Positions 62,974-64,000 of a DNA stretch of 64,000 nucleotides are shown here, one piece after another. Numbering within the stretch: position 1 is the stretch's first letter; every line of letters starts with the position of its first letter. The position numbers were made by a program, and so were the translations under genes. A model generated the notes under the pieces. It had not been told where the DNA came from, did not search any database, and worked only from the letters and a program-made list of their open reading frames with translations. The DNA comes from Burkholderia multivorans ATCC BAA-247 (GTDB lineage: Bacteria; Pseudomonadota; Gammaproteobacteria; Burkholderiales; Burkholderiaceae): assembly GCF_000959525.1 (NCBI RefSeq), contig NZ_CP009831.1, positions 806,001 through 870,000 on the forward strand. The letters run 5' to 3'.

Positions 62974-63909
62974 GTGACACAACGTATTCTCGAACCGACC
63001 GAGATCTCGGCCCTCGATCATTCCGCGATCCCGCGTTTCCGGCTGCCGGAGCGCGACGCCGTGTTTTCCGCGCGCGCGACGCGGCTGCGCAAGCTCGCCG
63101 ATCTGAACCCGATCGCCGGTTATCTGCGCCTGATGGCGACGGTCGCCGACGCGCAACACGCGATGCTGCAATCGCAGCACGCGCCGCTGCCGACGTCCGA
63201 CGCGATCGCGCGCGCGCAGCAGCATTCGATGCCGATCGTGCCGGCGCTCGGTGTCGAGCGCGATCCGCGATGGCGCGCGGTGCTGTACGAACTGCTCGAC
63301 CGCGTCGAGGGCGCGGGGCTCGTGAACCCGTCGCTCGCGAAGCTGCTCGACCGGCTGCGGCTGATGTCGCCGGCGGAACTCGATGCGCAAGCCGACGCGG
63401 TGCTCGCGCTGCGCTTCGCGGAAGTCGATCCGGCCACCGCACCGTTCCTGATGGCGGCGCTGCAGGTCGTGTGGACCGACGTCGCGAGCCGCGTCGCGGC
63501 CGCCGACGCGCCGTATCTCGACCAGCCGGGGCTGTGTCCGGTGTGCGGCACGCACCCCGTCGCGAGCGTGATCCGCGTAGGCGGACAGGTCCAGGGCTAC
63601 CGTTTCCTGCAGTGCGGACTGTGCGCGACCGAGTGGCACATGGTGCGCACCAAATGCTCGAACTGCGATTCGACGAAGGGCATCGCGTATCACGGCGTCG
63701 AAGGCGGCAGCGACGCGCTGAAGGCCGAGTCGTGCGACGAGTGCAAGACCTATCGGAAAATCGGCTATCAGGAAAAGGACTACGAGTTCGAACCGCTGGC
63801 CGACGATCTCGCGAGCCTCACGCTTGACCTGCTGATGAGCGACGCCGGCTATCGCCGCAGTTCGCCCAATCCGCTGCTGTGGCCCGATCTGTCCCGGGAG
63901 GCCGATTGA
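62974..63909 (+). CDS. fdhE: Formate dehydrogenase accessory protein FdhE
   Basis: This 311-residue cytoplasmic rubredoxin-like chaperone is needed for active respiratory formate dehydrogenase. The cysteine pairs are CPVCGTHP, CGLCATEW, CSNCDSTKG and CDECKTY in the C-terminal half, as in E. coli FdhE (309 residues). I chose GTG 62974 because GGAAGA lies 7 bases before it; TTG 62959 in the same frame lies inside the terminator T run. Further selenium or formate genes (selA, selB) would be expected beyond the window; the last 90 bases show no recognisable gene. Confidence 0.93.
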   Translation: MTQRILEPTEISALDHSAIPRFRLPERDAVFSARATRLRKLADLNPIAGYLRLMATVADAQHAMLQSQHAPLPTSDAIARAQQHSMPIVPALGVERDPRWRAVLYELLDRVEGAGLVNPSLAKLLDRLRLMSPAELDAQADAVLALRFAEVDPATAPFLMAALQVVWTDVASRVAAADAPYLDQPGLCPVCGTHPVASVIRVGGQVQGYRFLQCGLCATEWHMVRTKCSNCDSTKGIAYHGVEGGSDALKAESCDECKTYRKIGYQEKDYEFEPLADDLASLTLDLLMSDAGYRRSSPNPLLWPDLSREAD

Positions 63910-64000
63910 TCGGCCGGCAGCACGGCGCGGTGTCTGCGCTGCGGTCGTCCGTCGCGAAGCGCCGGGCCCCGGCGCGCGTTCGCGCATGCGCGGCCGATTC

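Overview
The window is GC-rich (roughly two-thirds G+C by eye) beta-proteobacterial DNA, most like Burkholderia sensu stricto and probably the Burkholderia cepacia complex. The grounds are a complete set of genes in the order of the cepacian exopolysaccharide bce-II cluster (bceM to bceU), a sdhCDAB-sdhE-gltA block beside mdh and acnA, a Burkholderia-type porin, and a trpB-methyltransferase-trpA arrangement known in Burkholderia and Ralstonia. From memory of complex genomes this gene set lies on the second chromosome; that placement is inference. No rRNA, tRNA, insertion sequence, prophage or CRISPR array was seen.  Layout: (1) 1-269 is the end of a DUF1801 gene. (2) 414-13864 is a TCA-cycle block. 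acnA, prpD, a MliC-like secreted protein, a CitE/HpcH-type lyase and mdh read leftward. A GntR-family regulator, sdhCDAB, sdhE and gltA read rightward. A perfect 14-bp palindrome lies between the two arms. (3) 13955-20717 is accessory: AraC and VOC genes, a DUF1479 protein, ddaH with an Lrp-type regulator, an amino-acid permease pseudogene, a glutathione transferase and a decayed lipoprotein start. (4) 20764-39648 is a long rightward biosynthetic series, leuC-(entericidin)-leuD-leuB-asd-fimV-truA-trpF-trpB-(DNA methyltransferase)-trpA-accD-folC-dedD-like-cvpA-purF-metZ. It corresponds to the leu...metZ supercluster of Pseudomonas. (5) 39716-53871 is the cepacian bce-II cluster, with genes on both strands separated by AT-rich promoters and heptanucleotide tandem repeats. 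(6) 54129-58086 carries an HU-type nucleoid protein with a histone-H1-like tail, a VOC protein, a porin and a YihY membrane protein. (7) 58242-63909 is a selenocysteine formate dehydrogenase operon, fdoGHI, plus fdhE.  How the parts work together: acnA, prpD, mdh, sdh and gltA supply most of a TCA/methylcitrate gene set. leu, asd, trp and metZ make branched-chain, aspartate-family, aromatic and sulfur amino acids. Gmd and Rmd make GDP-D-rhamnose, and BceT makes UDP-glucose, for a polymer that BceR and BceQ assemble and export and that BceO/S/U acylate. The formate dehydrogenase feeds electrons to the quinone pool.  The most interesting RNA-level observations are three. A short Thr/Ile/Lys-rich reading frame upstream of asd looks like a thrL-type attenuation leader, possibly on a leaderless mRNA. 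A pseudoknot matching the SAM-II riboswitch, with a downstream terminator, precedes metZ. An in-frame UGA with a SECIS hairpin makes the apparently split formate dehydrogenase gene one selenoprotein gene.
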